The notes: a model not told the origin generated them from the sequence alone. DNA of 64,000 bases from Erwinia piriflorinigrans CFBP 5888 (GCF_001050515.1 NZ_CAHS01000014.1:310001-374000), one strand, 5' to 3'. Counted from the first letter of the stretch, positions 1-10,774 are shown. Translations and numbers: made by a program.

Positions 1-67
1 GGCGAATGCTAAGGTATTGCAGACGGCTACCACCATTTTCCAGTCGCTGCTGACAGCGGTTGGCTGA
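1..67 (+). CDS. flgK: flagellar hook-associated protein 1, 3' end only
   Basis: The window opens inside this gene. Reading from base 2 gives the C-terminal residues ANAKVLQTATTIFQSLLTAVG followed by TGA at 65-67. This matches the D0 C-terminal helix of FlgK, the first hook-filament junction protein, which packs in the axial core of the flagellum. FlgL starts 21 bases downstream, the normal flgK-flgL arrangement at the end of the flg cluster. The start and most of the gene lie outside the window. Confidence 0.9.
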   Translation, partial: ANAKVLQTATTIFQSLLTAVG

Positions 68-88
68 TTTTTGAAGAGGAATTAACCC

Positions 89-1054
89 ATGCGACTTAGT
101 ACCGGCATGATCTATGACCAGCAGATGCAGGGCATCCAGAGTGCTAACAGCAGCTGGTTGAAGGCAGGCAATGAGATGACAACCGGAAACCGCGTTAACA
201 AGCCTTCTGACGATCCGGTCGCTGCAGCTCAGGCCGTGGTGGTCTCGCAGGCTCAGGCGGAGACATCTCAGTATGACACCGCGCGTATTTTCGCCACCCA
301 AAGTCAGTCGACCGAAGAGACCACGCTGAAACAGGTGGCAGATGTCATTATCAGCGCGCAGACCACGATTGTGGCCGCCGCGAATGGTACGCTTTCCGAC
401 GCCGATCGCTCTTCTTATGCGACTCAGTTGGAAGGGGTCCGTGCCCAGCTGCTGAACCTGGCCAACAGCACCGACGGCAATGGCCGTTATACCTTCGCCG
501 GTTATCAGAGTGATAAAGCGCCGTTTACCACCGATGCATCAGGGAATACCACTTATACTGGCGGTACTGTACCGATCACGCAGAAAGTGGATTCTAGCCG
601 AACGCTGGTCACTAACCACACCGGAAAGCAGGTCTTTGACAATTTGACCAGCAGTGCGACAAAGGAGCCTGTTGGCAAAGATGGAGAGAGCAATATCTTT
701 TCTGTTCTGGATACGGCGATAAAATCACTCAAAGAGCCTCTGTCCGGTGCGGATCAGAGCAAAATTGATCTGGAAAGCGCGAATATTGCAAAAACGAACC
801 GTGGGCTGAGTAACGCTCTGAACAATGTTTCCAGCGTGCGTTCCGAAATTGGTACTAACCTTCAAGAATTGAGCAACCTCGATTCGAAAAGCGGTGACAC
901 TACGCTGAATCTAAAAACGCAGATGAACTCACTGATCGGAGTGGATACGGCTGAGGCTATCTCCAGCTACACCATGCAACAGGCTGCCCTGAAGGCTTCT
1001 TATACCGTATTCCAGCAAATGTCGAAACTGTCGCTGTTCAGCCTCAATTCATAA
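89..1054 (+). CDS. flgL: flagellar hook-associated protein 3 (hook-filament junction)
   Basis: 321 residues, close to the E. coli FlgL length of about 317. The N-terminus (MRLSTGMIYDQQM) and the C-terminal helix (about 285-321) have the flagellin-like heptad pattern of the D0/D1 axial domains. The central part (about 130-250) is the variable exposed domain and is rich in Ser, Thr and Asp. FlgL is exported by the flagellar type III system and joins FlgK to the filament. A GAGGAA Shine-Dalgarno lies upstream of the ATG. It follows flgK by 21 bases and is followed by a strong terminator, so it ends the operon. Its promoter is upstream of the window. Confidence 0.95.
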   Translation: MRLSTGMIYDQQMQGIQSANSSWLKAGNEMTTGNRVNKPSDDPVAAAQAVVVSQAQAETSQYDTARIFATQSQSTEETTLKQVADVIISAQTTIVAAANGTLSDADRSSYATQLEGVRAQLLNLANSTDGNGRYTFAGYQSDKAPFTTDASGNTTYTGGTVPITQKVDSSRTLVTNHTGKQVFDNLTSSATKEPVGKDGESNIFSVLDTAIKSLKEPLSGADQSKIDLESANIAKTNRGLSNALNNVSSVRSEIGTNLQELSNLDSKSGDTTLNLKTQMNSLIGVDTAEAISSYTMQQAALKASYTVFQQMSKLSLFSLNS

Positions 1055-1102
1055 ACCTTTTACGACACGTTGAATGCGCCTCATAGCCAGGCGTTTATTT
1101 TA

Positions 1103-1142
1103 CCCGCTCCCGGCAGCTCTCTGCTGGCAGCGGGTTTTTTTT
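1103..1142 (+). terminator. rho-independent terminator of the flgKL operon
   Basis: A GC-rich hairpin whose arms begin CCCGCT and end AGCGGG, with an inner GGCAG/CTGCT stem, is followed directly by a run of eight T. It lies about 50 bases after the flgL stop. Confidence 0.85.
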
Positions 1143-1256
1143 GATCGTTTACTGTGCCGCGGATCTGCTGCCATCGGGTTGTCATGAGCAAAAACCGAAG
1201 CGATGAAAATTCAGGGATGTTGATGGTGGGTAGTAAAGGTAAAGCTTTGGGGGAAT

Positions 1257-1284
1257 AAAAAAGCCCCGGCCAGAAGGTCGGGGC
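1257..1284 (-). terminator. rho-independent terminator of rne
   Basis: On the minus strand GCCCCGACC-TTCT-GGCCGGGGC is followed by six T, about 25 bases past the rne stop codon. The flgL and rne transcripts converge here and each has its own terminator. Confidence 0.85.
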
Positions 1285-1307
1285 TTTGCATGACGTGCAG
1301 TCAGGTT

Positions 1308-4300
1308 TTACGGGCGGGTTGCCGGAGCCGTTGCCTGATGGGTTGCCGCATGACCGCCTGCCGAACCTTTACCCTCAAAGTTAAAGTCCGGACGAACCCA
1401 GTCGCTTGGACGTGAGGGTTCTGGCTGGTATGCCGGGGCAGGCGCTTTAGTCATCGGTGCGGTTGCATGATGTTTGTAGCGTCCGGCCTGTTCTTCTGGG
1501 TTCGCGACAACAGCAACAGGTTCGTCGCGTGCAGGAACCGCAGCAGGCGTAAGCGTTTCAACAGCCGCAGCAGAAGAGCGTTCCGCAGAGACTTCCGGCT
1601 CACTCGATACGAACTCGGCAGGCTGATCGACCTCGGTACGGGGTTCAGTCGCCAATGGCGCTTCATCAACCTTAGCTTCATCAACCTTAGCTTCATCAAT
1701 TACCGGCTGAACTTCTTGAGCCGAAATCGCTTCTGCTGCTGTTTCTGCCGCTACGGCTTCATCGGCAGTTGAGATCACCGCAGGCTGCTGATCTACTGGT
1801 GCATCGATAGCAGCGGTTTCTTCAGCGTCTACCGGGGTGATTTCCGGCTGGTGTTCTGGCAGGGGGTCGGCAATCTGTACCGCTTCTGGCTGTTCAACTG
1901 CCGGAGTAGCCTGAACCGCAGGGGCAGCATCGACATCCGTAGCTACTGAAGGCGCGACCGCACTTTCAGCTACGCGGGTAACCGCTGCTGCGGGTTCAGC
2001 CGTTTCTGACGTAGCGACATCAGTATGACCGTAGGCAGGCACCACTGAATGCGGTGGATCTTCATGCGTTTCGTGATCGCTAACCTGTGATACCGGATAA
2101 GAAATCCACACTTTACCTGACGCCGATTCTGGCGATGCGGCGGCATGAGCCAATGGCATCGGTGACTGTGTCGGGTAACGCTCGTCACGGTAACGGCGGC
2201 GGCGCTGACCGCTCACGCGCAGGTGGCGTGGAGAGCGGCGTGAACGACGAGGCATATTGTTGCTATCACGCTCGTCCTGCTCATCCGTTTCAACCACTGG
2301 CTGGGTAGCCACAGGAGCCGCAACGGGCGCGCTCTCTTGCGGTTCGAATGAACGTGCTGCGGTCTGTTCAGCCGTTTCGATACGCACTTTCTGGTTCAGC
2401 TGGCGCTGTTGACGGCGCGGCGTGACTTGCTGCATCTCTTCCTGTTCTTCAGCAGTCTGCACGCTTCCGGTAACCGGTTCGGTAACCTTTTGTTCCTGTA
2501 GCTGCGCACTCTTTTCTTCCTGGTTCTGACCAGGACGGCGACGCTGGCGTTCCTGACGTGGCTGACGTGGCTGGCGTGGCTGTGCGGTTTCGCTGCGCTC
2601 AAACTCGTCCGGAACCATGCGTTCACTACGCGCGTCCGTCTGCTGACCGTTGCGACGGTTGTTGTTACGACGATTGTCGTCACGACCTTCGCGGGCCTCA
2701 TTGTTACGTTCACGCGGTGCGCGTTCATTGCGGTCGGCATTGCGCTCGTTGCGATCGGTGTTACGGTCGGCATTACGCTCGTTACGATCGGTGTTACGGT
2801 CATTACGTTCGGTGCGATCATTACGTTCGCTGCGGTCAGCGTTACGCTCGTTACGTTCACCGTTACGGTCGCGACGGTTATTCTGGCGGCGATTGTTACG
2901 GCGATCTCCACGCGGGGCTGATGCTGTCGCGGTCTTCTCTTCAACCACCGGCTGCTGAGGCTGCTCGGCTGATTTCTCCGGCGCAGTGAAGAATTGCTTC
3001 AATCCGCTAAGGATACGGCTAATCAGTCCCGGCTGGGCAGGGGCCGCAGGGGTCTGCGGTTTAACGGCAGCCTTCGGCGCGACGCTTTCAGGTGCGGCTT
3101 CTTGTGGTGCAGGCGGCGCATCTGGCATTACGAATGCGGCGAGAGCCGGCTGTTCTGGACGTTTGCGCTCGGCATGTTCTTCTTCAGAAGGCAGCGCCAT
3201 TTCAGCTTCGTGCAGTTTCGGCAGGTGATAGCTTAAGGTCTGGGTTTCTTCACCGCTGCGTACGCGCAGTACCGAGTAATGCGGAGTCTGCATATTATCG
3301 TTTGGTACGATAATGGCACGCACGCCGCCCTGACGTTTTTCAATGGCGCTGACCGCATCGCGCTTCTCGTTCAGCAGGTAAGAGGCAACCTGAACCGGTA
3401 CGATGGCATGGACTTCTTTGGTGTTCTCTTTCAGCGCTTCTTCTTCAATAAGACGCAGAATAGAGAGCGATAGCGATTCGTTATCACGGATGGTGCCGGT
3501 GCCGCTACAGCGTGGGCAAACGTGATGGCTGGACTCTCCCAGTGACGGGCTGAGACGCTGGCGCGACATTTCCAGCAGGCCGAAGCGCGAAATATGGCTA
3601 ATCTGGATGCGTGCGCGATCCTGACGTACCGCTTCGCGCAGACGATTTTCCACCGCGCGCTGGTGACGAACCGGTGTCATGTCGATAAAGTCGATGACAA
3701 TCAGGCCGCCGAGGTCACGCAGACGCAGCTGGCGGGCAATCTCATCGGCGGCTTCAAGGTTAGTATTGAATGCCGTCTCTTCGATGTCACCGCCTCGGGT
3801 GGCGCGGGCGGAGTTGATATCAATAGCCGTCAGCGCTTCGGTGGTATCGATAACGATCGACCCGCCTGACGGCAGGCGCACTTCACGCTGGAAGGCGGAT
3901 TCAATCTGTGATTCGATTTGATAATGGCTGAACAGCGGAATTTCACCGGTGTAGAGCTTAATTTTGCTGCTGAAATCTGGACGACCCAATGCGGCGATAT
4001 GCTGGCGTGCCAGCTCGAGTACTTTTGGGTTATCGATAAGGATTTCGCCGATGTCCTGGCGCAGATAGTCACGGAAGGCACGCACGATGACGTTACTTTC
4101 CTGGTGGATCAGGAAGGGAGCAGGGCGGCTGTCAGCGGCTTTCTTGATCGCTTCCCAATGCTTGATACGAAAACCTAAGTCCCACTGCAGGGCTTCCGCT
4201 GATTTGCCCACGCCAGCGGTGCGAACAATCAGGCCCATGCCATCTGGCAGCTCAAGTGAAGAGAGGGCCTCTTTCAGTTCGGTACGGTCATCGCCCTCAA

Positions 4301-4727
4301 TGCGGCGAGAAATACCGCCTGCACGCGGGTTGTTTGGCATCAGAACCAGATAACTTCCCGCCAGGCTGATAAAGGTGGTCAGTGCCGCCCCTTTATTGCC
4401 GCGTTCTTCTTTATCGATCTGAACAATGACTTCCTGTCCTTCACGCAGCACGTCTTTGATATTTGGACGGCCATGAGCATTGTAGTTGGAAGGGAAGTAT
4501 TCGCGGGAAATCTCTTTCAGAGGCAGGAAACCGTGCCTTTCAGCGCCGTAGTCAACGAATGCGGCTTCAAGACTGGGTTCAATACGGGTGATCTTACCTT
4601 TATAAATGTTGGCTTTTTTCTGCTCGTGTCCGGGGCTTTCTATATCCAGATCGTACAGGCGCTGTCCATCGACAAGGGCAACACGCAACTCTTCTTGCTG
4701 AGTTGCGTTTATTAACATTCTTTTCAT
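1308..4727 (-). CDS. rne: ribonuclease E
   Basis: Essential endoribonuclease and scaffold of the RNA degradosome; 1139 residues against 1061 in E. coli. Residues 1-530 match the E. coli catalytic half almost residue for residue: S1 domain about 35-125, Mg-binding Asp303 (TAIDINSA) and Asp346 (IVIDFIDM), and the zinc-link CPRC at about 404-407. An amphipathic membrane-targeting helix follows near 567-588 ([14 protein letters not shown]). The disordered scaffold holds an Arg/Asn/Asp-rich RNA-binding region with short tandem repeats (DNA 2700-2880). It also holds the conserved [20 protein letters not shown] block (RNA/enolase region) and a C-terminal PNPase-docking segment ([15 protein letters not shown]). 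The extra length lies in the scaffold repeats and in an acidic Ala/Val/Glu-rich tail that contains a duplicated DEAKV unit. Confidence 0.97.
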   Translation of the reverse strand: MKRMLINATQQEELRVALVDGQRLYDLDIESPGHEQKKANIYKGKITRIEPSLEAAFVDYGAERHGFLPLKEISREYFPSNYNAHGRPNIKDVLREGQEVIVQIDKEERGNKGAALTTFISLAGSYLVLMPNNPRAGGISRRIEGDDRTELKEALSSLELPDGMGLIVRTAGVGKSAEALQWDLGFRIKHWEAIKKAADSRPAPFLIHQESNVIVRAFRDYLRQDIGEILIDNPKVLELARQHIAALGRPDFSSKIKLYTGEIPLFSHYQIESQIESAFQREVRLPSGGSIVIDTTEALTAIDINSARATRGGDIEETAFNTNLEAADEIARQLRLRDLGGLIVIDFIDMTPVRHQRAVENRLREAVRQDRARIQISHISRFGLLEMSRQRLSPSLGESSHHVCPRCSGTGTIRDNESLSLSILRLIEEEALKENTKEVHAIVPVQVASYLLNEKRDAVSAIEKRQGGVRAIIVPNDNMQTPHYSVLRVRSGEETQTLSYHLPKLHEAEMALPSEEEHAERKRPEQPALAAFVMPDAPPAPQEAAPESVAPKAAVKPQTPAAPAQPGLISRILSGLKQFFTAPEKSAEQPQQPVVEEKTATASAPRGDRRNNRRQNNRRDRNGERNERNADRSERNDRTERNDRNTDRNERNADRNTDRNERNADRNERAPRERNNEAREGRDDNRRNNNRRNGQQTDARSERMVPDEFERSETAQPRQPRQPRQERQRRRPGQNQEEKSAQLQEQKVTEPVTGSVQTAEEQEEMQQVTPRRQQRQLNQKVRIETAEQTAARSFEPQESAPVAAPVATQPVVETDEQDERDSNNMPRRSRRSPRHLRVSGQRRRRYRDERYPTQSPMPLAHAAASPESASGKVWISYPVSQVSDHETHEDPPHSVVPAYGHTDVATSETAEPAAAVTRVAESAVAPSVATDVDAAPAVQATPAVEQPEAVQIADPLPEHQPEITPVDAEETAAIDAPVDQQPAVISTADEAVAAETAAEAISAQEVQPVIDEAKVDEAKVDEAPLATEPRTEVDQPAEFVSSEPEVSAERSSAAAVETLTPAAVPARDEPVAVVANPEEQAGRYKHHATAPMTKAPAPAYQPEPSRPSDWVRPDFNFEGKGSAGGHAATHQATAPATRP

Positions 4728-5142
4728 CGTAACTTACTCATTATTCTTACATTATTGACAAAGCTACGGGCAAAGTAACGCTGGACGTGAAGAACCGATG
4801 ACCCCGTGTCTCATCGCAAGCCGTCAACCTCCCGGTTGTCGCCAGCTCAAGGGATGCAAATACTCGGTAGCCTGTTTTACATATGGAAAAACAGCGCTTT
4901 GAAGGGGGACCGCCAGTAACCTACCAGGTGAACCAATCCCGCTTTATCGTCCAGGCTGCAACCCGCAGCCCGCTAAATGCCTGATTGCTCAATACGTCTT
5001 ACGCCATTGCTGCGTGTATGGGCTATCCGGCAAAATTTCTTATTACACCCTGTTGCTTTCGTCTGCCGTTTTGCAGCTCGACGAAGGACTTGGGGCTTAC
5101 GCTATCTATTCACTTGCGATGACAAGTTTAGCGTCAAAAAAC
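4728..5142 (-). promoter_or_regulatory. rne 5' untranslated leader, autoregulatory RNA element (rne5 type)
   Basis: The roughly 415 bases upstream of rne hold no credible gene. On the minus strand they closely resemble the E. coli rne leader as recalled. The hp2-like segment at about 4953-5013 contains GCAGCAATGGCGTAAGACGT and GCGGGCTGCGGGTTGCAG, and the leader ends AATGTAAGAATAATGAGTAA before the ATG. In E. coli RNase E binds and cleaves this leader to limit its own mRNA. The same role is inferred here from the sequence similarity. Confidence 0.8.
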
Positions 5143-5148
5143 GTAAAC

Positions 5149-5178
5149 ATTATCCCACTGCTAAGCAGGTGATCGCAA
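5149..5178 (-). promoter_or_regulatory. probable rne sigma-70 promoter
   Basis: On the minus strand TTGCGA (5178-5173) and GATAAT (5154-5149) are separated by 18 bases. This predicts a start near 5142 and a leader of about 415 bases, comparable with the long E. coli rne leader (about 361). Confidence 0.55.
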
Positions 5179-5349
5179 GGTGACTTTAGTCGCACAACCA
5201 AGTTTATTACAGCTTTCAGAGCGAACCGCAGTGCTTTTCAGCAAATCGTCTAAAAACCGTTCATAACCGGGCAGCGATGACCGTCTCAGTCAGTTAAGCA
5301 TATAAAAAGAGGTGGCGCTATCACAGCGCACTATTTAGAATCGCCAACC

Positions 5350-6312
5350 ATGAAAACCAATACTCCAGCCGTACATTTTATTGCCATCTCCGCTGATGAA
5401 GCGGGGCAACGTATCGATAATTTTTTACGCACCCAACTCAAAGGGGTGCCGAAAAGTATGATTTATCGCATTTTGCGTAAGGGCGAAGTGCGGGTGAACA
5501 AAAAGCGGATTAAACCAGAATACAAATTGGAGGCCGGAGATGAAGTACGCATCCCTCCGGTGCGTGTGGCTGAACGCGAAGAGGAAAGCATCTCGCCTAA
5601 GCTGGCCAAAGTCGCCGCGCTTGAAGCCGCCATTATCTATGAAGATGATTATATTCTGGTAATGAATAAGCCTTCCGGTACGGCGGTTCACGGCGGCAGC
5701 GGCCTGAGCTTTGGGGTGATTGAAGGGCTGCGCGCTTTGCGCCCTGATGCGCGTTTCCTTGAGTTGGTTCACCGCCTTGACCGTGACACATCAGGTATTT
5801 TGCTGGTGGCAAAAAAGCGTTCCGCATTGCGTTCGCTCCATGAGCAACTGCGTGAGAAAGGAATGCAGAAAGACTATCTGGCGTTGGTTCGTGGACAGTG
5901 GCCCTCCCATGTGAAAGCGGTGCGTGCGCCGTTGATGAAAAATATCCTGCAAAGCGGTGAGCGGGTGGTAAAGGTCAGTAGCGAAGGTAAACCATCTGAA
6001 ACGTTGTTTAAAGTGGAGGAGCGCTACGCGATCGCCACGCTGGTCAAAGCCAGCCCGGTGACCGGACGGACGCACCAAATCCGTGTGCACACCCTCCATG
6101 CCGGGCATCCGATTGCTTTTGACGACCGTTACGGCGAGGCGGAGTTTGACCAGCAGCTGAGCGGCACCGGACTAAAGCGCCTGTTTTTACATGCCGCCGC
6201 GCTGCGCTTTACCCACCCTAATACCGCAGAGGTCATGCGCGTGGAAGCGCCGCTTGATGAGCAATTGAAACGATGCCTTGCGGTACTGCGTAAAACCGCC
6301 ATCACTGGCTGA
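5350..6312 (+). CDS. rluC: 23S rRNA pseudouridine(955/2504/2580) synthase
   Basis: 320 residues, as in E. coli (319). An N-terminal S4 RNA-binding domain (about 18-80) is followed by the RluA-family catalytic domain with the motif HRLDRDTSG, where Asp144 is the catalytic nucleophile. The RTHQIRVH motif lies near 235. It isomerises three uridines of 23S rRNA. The gene is divergent from rne, as in E. coli. The chosen ATG gives the family's normal N-terminus. The 5' flank (5221-5349) shows a possible -10 TATAAA at about 5301, but no clear -35 was identified. Confidence 0.95.
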   Translation: MKTNTPAVHFIAISADEAGQRIDNFLRTQLKGVPKSMIYRILRKGEVRVNKKRIKPEYKLEAGDEVRIPPVRVAEREEESISPKLAKVAALEAAIIYEDDYILVMNKPSGTAVHGGSGLSFGVIEGLRALRPDARFLELVHRLDRDTSGILLVAKKRSALRSLHEQLREKGMQKDYLALVRGQWPSHVKAVRAPLMKNILQSGERVVKVSSEGKPSETLFKVEERYAIATLVKASPVTGRTHQIRVHTLHAGHPIAFDDRYGEAEFDQQLSGTGLKRLFLHAAALRFTHPNTAEVMRVEAPLDEQLKRCLAVLRKTAITG

Positions 6313-6346
6313 TGGTGAGCGGGGCGCTGAGATAACGCCCCGCTAT

Positions 6347-6931
6347 TCAGACTGCAAGTGGATTTGCCCCGGCGTTTCTCAGCATTTCAGCCAGCGCAAT
6401 CAGCGGCAACCCGACCAGCGTATTTGGGTCACGGCCTGACAAGCGGTCAAACAGCGTAATACCCAGTCCCTCACTTTTGAAACTGCCTGCACAGTTCAGC
6501 GGCTGCTCTTTAAGTACGTATTGTGTTATTTCCTCCTCACTCAACGTACGGAAGTCGACGCTGAAAGGCTCACATAACACCTGTAAAGAGGCGTCGCGAC
6601 TGTCAAGTAGCGCAAGACCGGTATAAAACACCACGCTGTGGCCACTGGCGGCGCGTAGCTGGGCACGCGCGTTAGCTGCAGAGTGCGGTTTACCGCATAT
6701 CCTCCCATCAAGAACACATACCTGATCGGCACCGATAATAAGATGGTCCGGGTAATATGTTGCCAGCGCCTGTGCTTTAGCGGTTGCCAGACGCATGACC
6801 AGCTCGGTTGCGGGTTCACCCTCTCGGGGCGTTTCGTCAGTCTCAGGGGCAGCGCTAATAAAAGGCAGTTGCAGCTTGCTCAACAGGGTTTTACGGTAGC
6901 TTGATGTGGAAGCCAGTACCAGTTGACGCAT
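6347..6931 (-). CDS. yceF: Maf-family nucleotide pyrophosphatase YceF (m7GTP type)
   Basis: 194 residues from the ATG at 6931, the same length as E. coli YceF. That start is preceded by GGAA at good spacing and gives the family N-terminus [14 protein letters not shown]. An upstream in-frame ATG at 6970 would add 13 residues and is less likely. Maf motifs seen are LASTSSYR at the start, the Asp-containing IIGADQVC near 68-75, and CAGSFKSEG in the C-terminal half. The E. coli enzyme hydrolyses m7GTP and is thought to keep modified nucleotides out of nucleic acids. The gene is convergent with rluC (34-base gap) and divergent from yceD. Confidence 0.92.
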   Translation of the reverse strand: MRQLVLASTSSYRKTLLSKLQLPFISAAPETDETPREGEPATELVMRLATAKAQALATYYPDHLIIGADQVCVLDGRICGKPHSAANARAQLRAASGHSVVFYTGLALLDSRDASLQVLCEPFSVDFRTLSEEEITQYVLKEQPLNCAGSFKSEGLGITLFDRLSGRDPNTLVGLPLIALAEMLRNAGANPLAV

Positions 6932-7035
6932 ATTTTTTTCCAGAATAGATAGCGGATCAGTGTCAGGCATCTTAAACTATGCGCCGCACTGGATGCGAAT
7001 CATGGGTGAAAAATGTCGTATTACGGCCTTTTTCT

Positions 7036-7064
7036 TTGACTCTATGTCGTTACAAAGTTAATAT
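7036..7064 (+). promoter_or_regulatory. sigma-70 promoter for yceD-rpmF, almost no leader
   Basis: TTGACT (7036-7041), a 17-base spacer and TAATAT (7059-7064). The -10 ends nine bases before the yceD ATG at 7074, so the predicted transcript starts only a few bases upstream of the start codon. No Shine-Dalgarno is present. Confidence 0.75.
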
Positions 7065-7073
7065 GCGCGCCCT

Positions 7074-7595
7074 ATGCAAAAGGTAAAATTACCCCTGACT
7101 CTCGATACGGTTCGTACCGCTCAAAAACGCCTGGACTACCAGGGTGTCTACACCCCTGAACAGGTTGAGCGGATTACCGAATCGGTAGTGAGTGTGGACA
7201 GTGATGTAGAATGTATCATGTCGTTCGCGATTGACGAACAGCGTCTGGCAGTACTGAAAGGTACGGCCGAAGTGTCTTTGACGTTGTGCTGCCAGCGCTG
7301 CAACAAGAACTTTCCGCAACATGTCCACGTATCGTACTGTTTCAGCCCGGTCGTCACTGACGAGCAGGCCGAAGCACTGCCGGAAGCGTACGAGCCGATC
7401 GGCGTCAACGAGTTTGGCGAAACCGATTTGCTGGCAATGGTAGAAGATGAAATCATCCTCGCCCTGCCTGTCGTTCCGGTGCATGATTCTGAACACTGTG
7501 AAGTGTCCGAGGCGGACATGGTCTTTGGCAAGTTGCCTGCAGAGGCAGAAAAGCCAAACCCATTTGCCGTATTAGCCAGTTTAAAGCATAAGTAA
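7074..7595 (+). CDS. yceD: YceD, DUF177 protein of the rpmF operon (23S rRNA accumulation protein)
   Basis: 173 residues, identical in length to E. coli YceD. The N-terminus [14 protein letters not shown] and the C-terminus [12 protein letters not shown] match the family. There is a CxxC pair near 64-67 (CCQRC). YceD/DUF177 proteins are conserved upstream of rpmF in bacteria and plants and affect 23S rRNA accumulation; the mechanism is not known from sequence. The gene lies 14 bases before rpmF. No ribosome-binding site precedes its ATG, consistent with near-leaderless translation from the promoter at 7036-7064. Confidence 0.93.
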   Translation: MQKVKLPLTLDTVRTAQKRLDYQGVYTPEQVERITESVVSVDSDVECIMSFAIDEQRLAVLKGTAEVSLTLCCQRCNKNFPQHVHVSYCFSPVVTDEQAEALPEAYEPIGVNEFGETDLLAMVEDEIILALPVVPVHDSEHCEVSEADMVFGKLPAEAEKPNPFAVLASLKHK

Positions 7596-7609
7596 TAGGA
7601 GTAAGGTCC

Positions 7610-7780
7610 ATGGCCGTACAACAGAATAAACCAACCCGTTCCAAGCGTGGCATGCGTCGTTCACACGACTCTCTGACCACAGCAGCTCTTTCCGTAGATA
7701 AAGTTTCTGGCGAAACCCATCTGCGTCACCACATCACTGCGGACGGTTACTACCGCGGTCGCAAGGTCATCGTTAAGTAA
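7610..7780 (+). CDS. rpmF: 50S ribosomal protein L32
   Basis: A 56-codon gene starting at ATG 7610 behind an AGGAGTAAGG Shine-Dalgarno. The product begins [20 protein letters not shown] and ends [11 protein letters not shown], the standard bacterial L32 sequence. It has no CxxC zinc pair, so it is the zinc-free form. It lies between yceD and plsX, coupling a ribosomal protein gene to lipid synthesis genes as in E. coli. Confidence 0.96.
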   Translation: MAVQQNKPTRSKRGMRRSHDSLTTAALSVDKVSGETHLRHHITADGYYRGRKVIVK

Positions 7781-7802
7781 TTTCGCGGTTCGCGGAGCTA
7801 CT

Positions 7803-8837
7803 TTGACACGGTTGACCCTGGCGATAGATGTCATGGGCGGGGACTTCGGTCCCTGTGTGACGGTGCCTGCATCACTGCAGGCACTGGAATCCAATCCGCA
7901 TCTGCATCTTCTTTTGGTCGGCGATCCCGACATCATCACGTCATCACTTGCCACAGCGGACTCTGTCTTGAGGGCACGACTGCAAATTATTGCGGCCGAG
8001 TCAGTTATTGCCAGTGATGCCAGACCTTCACAAGCGATACGCACCAGTCGCGGAACCTCTATGCGCATCGCGCTGGAGCAGGTAAAAGAAGGGCGTGCGC
8101 AGGCTTGTATCAGTGCCGGGAATACCGGTGCGCTGATGGGGCTGGCAAAATTATTATTAAAACCGCTGGACGGCATCGATCGCCCGGCGTTGATGACCGT
8201 GTTGCCACATCAGCAGCATGGCAAAACCGTAGTGCTGGATTTAGGCGCTAACGTTGATTCAGACAGCGCGATGTTGGTGCAGTTTGCCGTGATGGGAGCA
8301 GTGGTGGCCGAAGAAGTGCTGGCCATCAGCCAACCCCGAGTTGCATTGATCAATATTGGTCAGGAAGAGAGCAAAGGGTTAACGTCAATCCGTGATGCTG
8401 CGGCGATACTGCGCGCTTCACCGGAGATTAACTTTATCGGCTATCTTGAAGGCAACGATCTTCTCACTGGTAAAACTGACGTGCTGGTTTACGATGGTTT
8501 CGTGGGTAACGTCACGCTGAAAACAATGGAAGGCGTGGTGAGGATGTTTCTTTCGCTGTTGAAATCACAGGGCGAAGGTAAAAAGAGGGCCTGGTGGCTG
8601 AGATTACTGGGGCGTTTACTACAAAAGCGTCTGGCGAAGAAATTCGGTCATCTCAACCCCGACCAGTATAATGGCGCTTGCCTGTTAGGATTACGCGGCA
8701 CCGTGATAAAGAGTCATGGCGCGGCCAATCAACGCGCATTTACTGTGGCGATCCAACAGGCAGAGCAGGCGGTGCAGCGGCAAATTCCTGAGCGAATTGC
8801 TGCGCGCCTTCAAGCTGTATTACCTAAGAGTGACTGA
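7803..8837 (+). CDS. plsX: phosphate acyltransferase PlsX
   Basis: 344 residues. PlsX converts acyl-ACP and phosphate into acyl-phosphate, the first acyl donor for phosphatidic acid synthesis. The N-terminal [12 protein letters not shown] is the PlsX signature, and GNTGALMG and [18 protein letters not shown] follow. The start is TTG at 7803 with GGAG upstream, giving [14 protein letters not shown]; no suitable ATG exists before the signature. It is 22 bases after rpmF and six bases before fabH, so it is very likely co-transcribed. Confidence 0.95.
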   Translation: MTRLTLAIDVMGGDFGPCVTVPASLQALESNPHLHLLLVGDPDIITSSLATADSVLRARLQIIAAESVIASDARPSQAIRTSRGTSMRIALEQVKEGRAQACISAGNTGALMGLAKLLLKPLDGIDRPALMTVLPHQQHGKTVVLDLGANVDSDSAMLVQFAVMGAVVAEEVLAISQPRVALINIGQEESKGLTSIRDAAAILRASPEINFIGYLEGNDLLTGKTDVLVYDGFVGNVTLKTMEGVVRMFLSLLKSQGEGKKRAWWLRLLGRLLQKRLAKKFGHLNPDQYNGACLLGLRGTVIKSHGAANQRAFTVAIQQAEQAVQRQIPERIAARLQAVLPKSD

Positions 8838-8843
8838 GCGTAC

Positions 8844-9797
8844 ATGTATACGAAGATTATCGGTACGGGCAGCTATTTGCCCGAACAGGTGCGGACTAAC
8901 GCCGATCTGGAAAAAATGGTGGATACGTCGGACGAGTGGATTGTGACTCGTACAGGTATCCGTGAACGACGCATCGCCGGCCCGGATGAAACCGTGGCAA
9001 CCATGGGCTTTCAGGCGGCCAGCCGTGCGCTGGAAATGTCCGGTATCGATAAAAACGATATCGGCCTGATCATTGTCGCTACCACCTCCTCCAGTCATGC
9101 TTTCCCGAGTTCAGCCTGCATGATCCAGCAAATGCTGGAGATTGATGACGCGGCCTCTTTCGACCTGGCTGCGGCCTGTGCTGGCTTTACCTACGCATTA
9201 AGCGTGGCAGATCAATATATTAAAAATGGTGCGGTGAAAAATGCGTTGGTGATTGGTGCCGACGTGTTGGCTCGTATGCTGGATCCAAACGATCGCGGCA
9301 CCATTATCCTGTTTGGTGATGGTGCTGGTGCTGTGGTGCTGGGAGCCAGCGAGGAGCAAGGCATCATCTCAACGCACCTCCATGCGGACGGTCGCTATGG
9401 TCAGCTTTTGACCCTGCCTAACCAGGATCGCGTAAATCAGGAAAATCCTTCCTACGTCACCATGGCCGGTAACGAAGTATTTAAAGTTGCCGTGACCGAG
9501 CTGGCCCATATCGTTGAAGAAACGTTGCAGGCGAATAATCTTGATCGCGCCGCCATTGACTGGCTGGTGCCGCATCAGGCAAACCTGCGCATTATCAATG
9601 CCACCGCCCGCAAGTTGGGTATGGATATGAACAAAGTCGTCGTGACGCTTGACCGTCATGGTAATACGTCTGCGGCTTCAGTTCCTTCGGCGCTGGATGA
9701 AGCGGTGCGTGATGGTCGTATCCAGCGTGGTCAACTGGTTCTGCTGGAAGCCTTTGGTGGCGGATTTACATGGGGTTCGGCGCTGGTTCGCTTTTGA
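8844..9797 (+). CDS. fabH: 3-oxoacyl-[acyl-carrier-protein] synthase III
   Basis: 317 residues. FabH condenses acetyl-CoA with malonyl-ACP to start type II fatty acid synthesis. The catalytic triad is visible: Cys112 in AAACAGF, His in VPHQAN (about 244) and Asn in HGNTSAAS (about 274). The C-terminal [13 protein letters not shown] is typical. It starts six bases after plsX within the fab operon. Confidence 0.96.
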   Translation: MYTKIIGTGSYLPEQVRTNADLEKMVDTSDEWIVTRTGIRERRIAGPDETVATMGFQAASRALEMSGIDKNDIGLIIVATTSSSHAFPSSACMIQQMLEIDDAASFDLAAACAGFTYALSVADQYIKNGAVKNALVIGADVLARMLDPNDRGTIILFGDGAGAVVLGASEEQGIISTHLHADGRYGQLLTLPNQDRVNQENPSYVTMAGNEVFKVAVTELAHIVEETLQANNLDRAAIDWLVPHQANLRIINATARKLGMDMNKVVVTLDRHGNTSAASVPSALDEAVRDGRIQRGQLVLLEAFGGGFTWGSALVRF

Positions 9798-9830
9798 TTG
9801 AAAAGTAATGGCGATTAACAGGAAATAATA

Positions 9831-10760
9831 ATGACGCAATTTGCAATGGTATTCCCGGGACAGGGTTCGCAAACGTTGGGTATGCTGGCCGACCTGGCTG
9901 CGGCAAATCCTCTGGTGGAGAAAACCTTCCGCGAAGCCTCTGATGTGCTGGGATATGACCTCTGGCAACTGGTGCAGCAAGGCCCTGCTGAAGAATTAAA
10001 CAAAACCTGGCAAACCCAGCCGGCATTACTGGCTGCATCTGTTGCCATTTTCCGCGTTTGGCAGGAAAAAGGCGGAAAAGCGCCTTCAATGCTTGCAGGC
10101 CACAGCTTGGGTGAGTACAGTGCGCTGGTTTGTGCAGGCGTCATTGCGTTTGCGGATGCGATTAAACTGGTTGAGCTGCGCGGCAAGCTGATGCAGGAAG
10201 CGGTACCAGAAGGTACCGGTGCGATGCAGGCCATTATCGGTTTGGATGACATCTCAATTGCCAAAGCCTGTGAAGAATCTGCCCAGGGCCAGGTGGTGTC
10301 GCCAGTCAATTTTAACTCACCGGGCCAGGTGGTGATTGCCGGTAATAAAGAAGCCGTCGAACGGGCGGGGGCTGCCTGCAAGGCTGCCGGTGCCAAACGT
10401 GCACTGCCGCTGCCGGTTAGCGTACCGTCTCACTGTGCGTTGATGAAGCCCGCAGCAGATAAACTGGCGATTGCTCTTGAGCAACTGACATTCAATACGC
10501 CAATCTTACCGGTTGTCAACAATGTTGACGTGAAGATTGAGAGCACGCCTGAAGCCATTCGTAGCGCGTTAGTGCGTCAGCTTTATAGTCCGGTGCGCTG
10601 GACGGAAAGCGTAGAATTTATTGCCCAGCAGGGGGTAACTTCTCTGCTGGAAGCCGGTCCGGGGAAAGTACTGACCGGACTGACTAAGCGTATTGTGGAC
10701 ACACTGACGGCGGCGGCGGTAAATGACCAGGCCAGTCTGTCAGCGGCGCTTGAACAGTAA
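9831..10760 (+). CDS. fabD: malonyl-CoA:ACP transacylase
   Basis: 309 residues, as in E. coli. The nucleophile elbow GHSLGEYSA places the active Ser at residue 92, and GQGSQ at 10-14 forms the oxyanion region. It loads malonyl groups onto ACP. An AGGAAATAATA ribosome-binding region precedes the ATG. It is 33 bases after fabH and 14 bases before fabG. Confidence 0.96.
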   Translation: MTQFAMVFPGQGSQTLGMLADLAAANPLVEKTFREASDVLGYDLWQLVQQGPAEELNKTWQTQPALLAASVAIFRVWQEKGGKAPSMLAGHSLGEYSALVCAGVIAFADAIKLVELRGKLMQEAVPEGTGAMQAIIGLDDISIAKACEESAQGQVVSPVNFNSPGQVVIAGNKEAVERAGAACKAAGAKRALPLPVSVPSHCALMKPAADKLAIALEQLTFNTPILPVVNNVDVKIESTPEAIRSALVRQLYSPVRWTESVEFIAQQGVTSLLEAGPGKVLTGLTKRIVDTLTAAAVNDQASLSAALEQ

Positions 10761-10774
10761 TATGGAGAGATAAC

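Noticed and set aside
2396-2944. 182-codon minus-strand frame (and several plus-strand frames) inside rne
   Set aside because: These are frame shadows produced by the Arg-rich tandem repeats of the RNase E scaffold.
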